DNA of 64,000 bases from Ancylomarina euxina (GTDB lineage: Bacteria > Bacteroidota > Bacteroidia > Bacteroidales > Marinifilaceae): positions 124,001 through 188,000 of the forward strand of contig NZ_QQWG01000002.1 of the NCBI RefSeq assembly GCF_003863355.1, given 5' to 3'. The notes under the pieces are model-generated. The model was not told the origin of the DNA and did no database searches. It worked only from the letters and a program-made list of their open reading frames with translations. The translations under genes were made by a program, and so were the position numbers. This document shows, piece by piece, positions 63,323-64,000 of the stretch; the stretch's first letter is position 1, and each line of letters opens with the position of its first letter.

Positions 63323-64000
63323 ATGACTAATAAATTAACATCTATAGCTTCGAAATTTTCGATTGAAGGAAATATCGTAGAAATTAAACCTCTTGGCGAA
63401 GGTTTTATTAATGACACTTATATTGTTAAAACTGATAGTGAAAGCAATTATTTGTTTCAACGTAAAAACAAAAATATTTTTCAGGATGTACCATCAATGA
63501 TGGATAATATCCTTAAGGTATGTAATCATATTAAAGCCAAAGTGAATGCTAATGGTGGTGATGTGAATCGCGAAGCAATGACTTTGACTTCAACTCACGA
63601 AGGTGCTTTATACTTTAAAGATGAGGATGGCGAATATTGGGCAATGTGTCTTTTTATTAAAGATAGTGTGAGTTATGAATCTGCTGATACCCCTGAGTTG
63701 TCATATGCTGGTGGTAAAGGTATTGGTAAATTTCAGTCGATGTTAGCTGATATGAAAGAACCCTTGGTTGATATCCTTCCAGGTTTTCACAATATCCGAT
63801 TCCGTTTTTCTCAGTGGGATGAGATCTTGAAAAATGACCCAGTAGGTCGTAAGAAAGATTTAAGTACGGAGATTGCCTGGGTTGAGGATAGAAGAGAAGA
63901 AATGCTCGAATTCTGGAAATTGGTAGAGAATGGTACCATTCCAACCCGAGTAACTCATAACGATACGAAAATCAATAATATTTTATTTGATAAGAAGGGT
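63323..64000 (+). CDS. APH-fold sugar kinase, N-acetylhexosamine 1-kinase-like (partial, runs off window)
   Basis: MTNKLTSIASKFSIEGNIVEIKPLGEGFINDTYIVKTDSESNYLFQRKNKNIF...RVTHNDTKINNILFDKKG (catalytic HND.K.NN). Confidence 0.8.
   Translation, partial: MTNKLTSIASKFSIEGNIVEIKPLGEGFINDTYIVKTDSESNYLFQRKNKNIFQDVPSMMDNILKVCNHIKAKVNANGGDVNREAMTLTSTHEGALYFKDEDGEYWAMCLFIKDSVSYESADTPELSYAGGKGIGKFQSMLADMKEPLVDILPGFHNIRFRFSQWDEILKNDPVGRKKDLSTEIAWVEDRREEMLEFWKLVENGTIPTRVTHNDTKINNILFDKKG

Noticed and set aside
1-64000. Possible CRISPR arrays, tRNA/rRNA genes, IS elements or prophage.
   Set aside because: Read through intergenic regions; saw no regularly spaced identical repeats of CRISPR type, no cloverleaf or rRNA segment, and no transposase/integrase ORF in the track. 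A tRNAscan/Infernal run would be needed to exclude small ncRNAs.

Overview
AT-rich chromosomal window with the gene content and gene style of an anaerobic or facultative marine/gut-type Bacteroidetes (inferred from TamL, NfeD, GH97, M64, DUF6377 and DUF6090-like proteins and TAnnTTTG-type promoter words). About 44 protein genes are supported: an ilvDBNC-leuACDB-ilvA branched-chain amino acid locus; a trans-4-hydroxyproline dehydratase-type glycyl radical enzyme with its activase and a DPP-IV peptidase; a 19 x CxxCH multiheme cytochrome fused to a b-type membrane domain; a ROK / nucleotidyltransferase / phosphohexomutase / MFS / sugar-kinase locus; and assorted housekeeping genes. No rRNA, tRNA, CRISPR array or intact mobile element was recognised. 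Two observations stand out. (1) A compact PAS-LuxR regulator / LuxI-FeeM-like GNAT synthase / ThiF-E1-like adenylyltransferase cassette (9068-11455). Two nearly identical 20-bp lux-box-like palindromes (AACTAC-N8-GTAGTT) bracket its synthase and E1 genes, and the second is followed by a very short putative transcription unit ending in a perfect 12-bp hairpin. This looks like a signalling or small-molecule/peptide-modification system. (2) Leader-peptide attenuators in the ilv-leu locus: two in tandem before ilvD (Ile/Val-rich 27-aa and 29-aa leaders, each with its own terminator) and one before leuA (Ile/Leu-rich 27-aa leader), with recognisable antiterminator pairings. All family calls are by eye; no searches were run.
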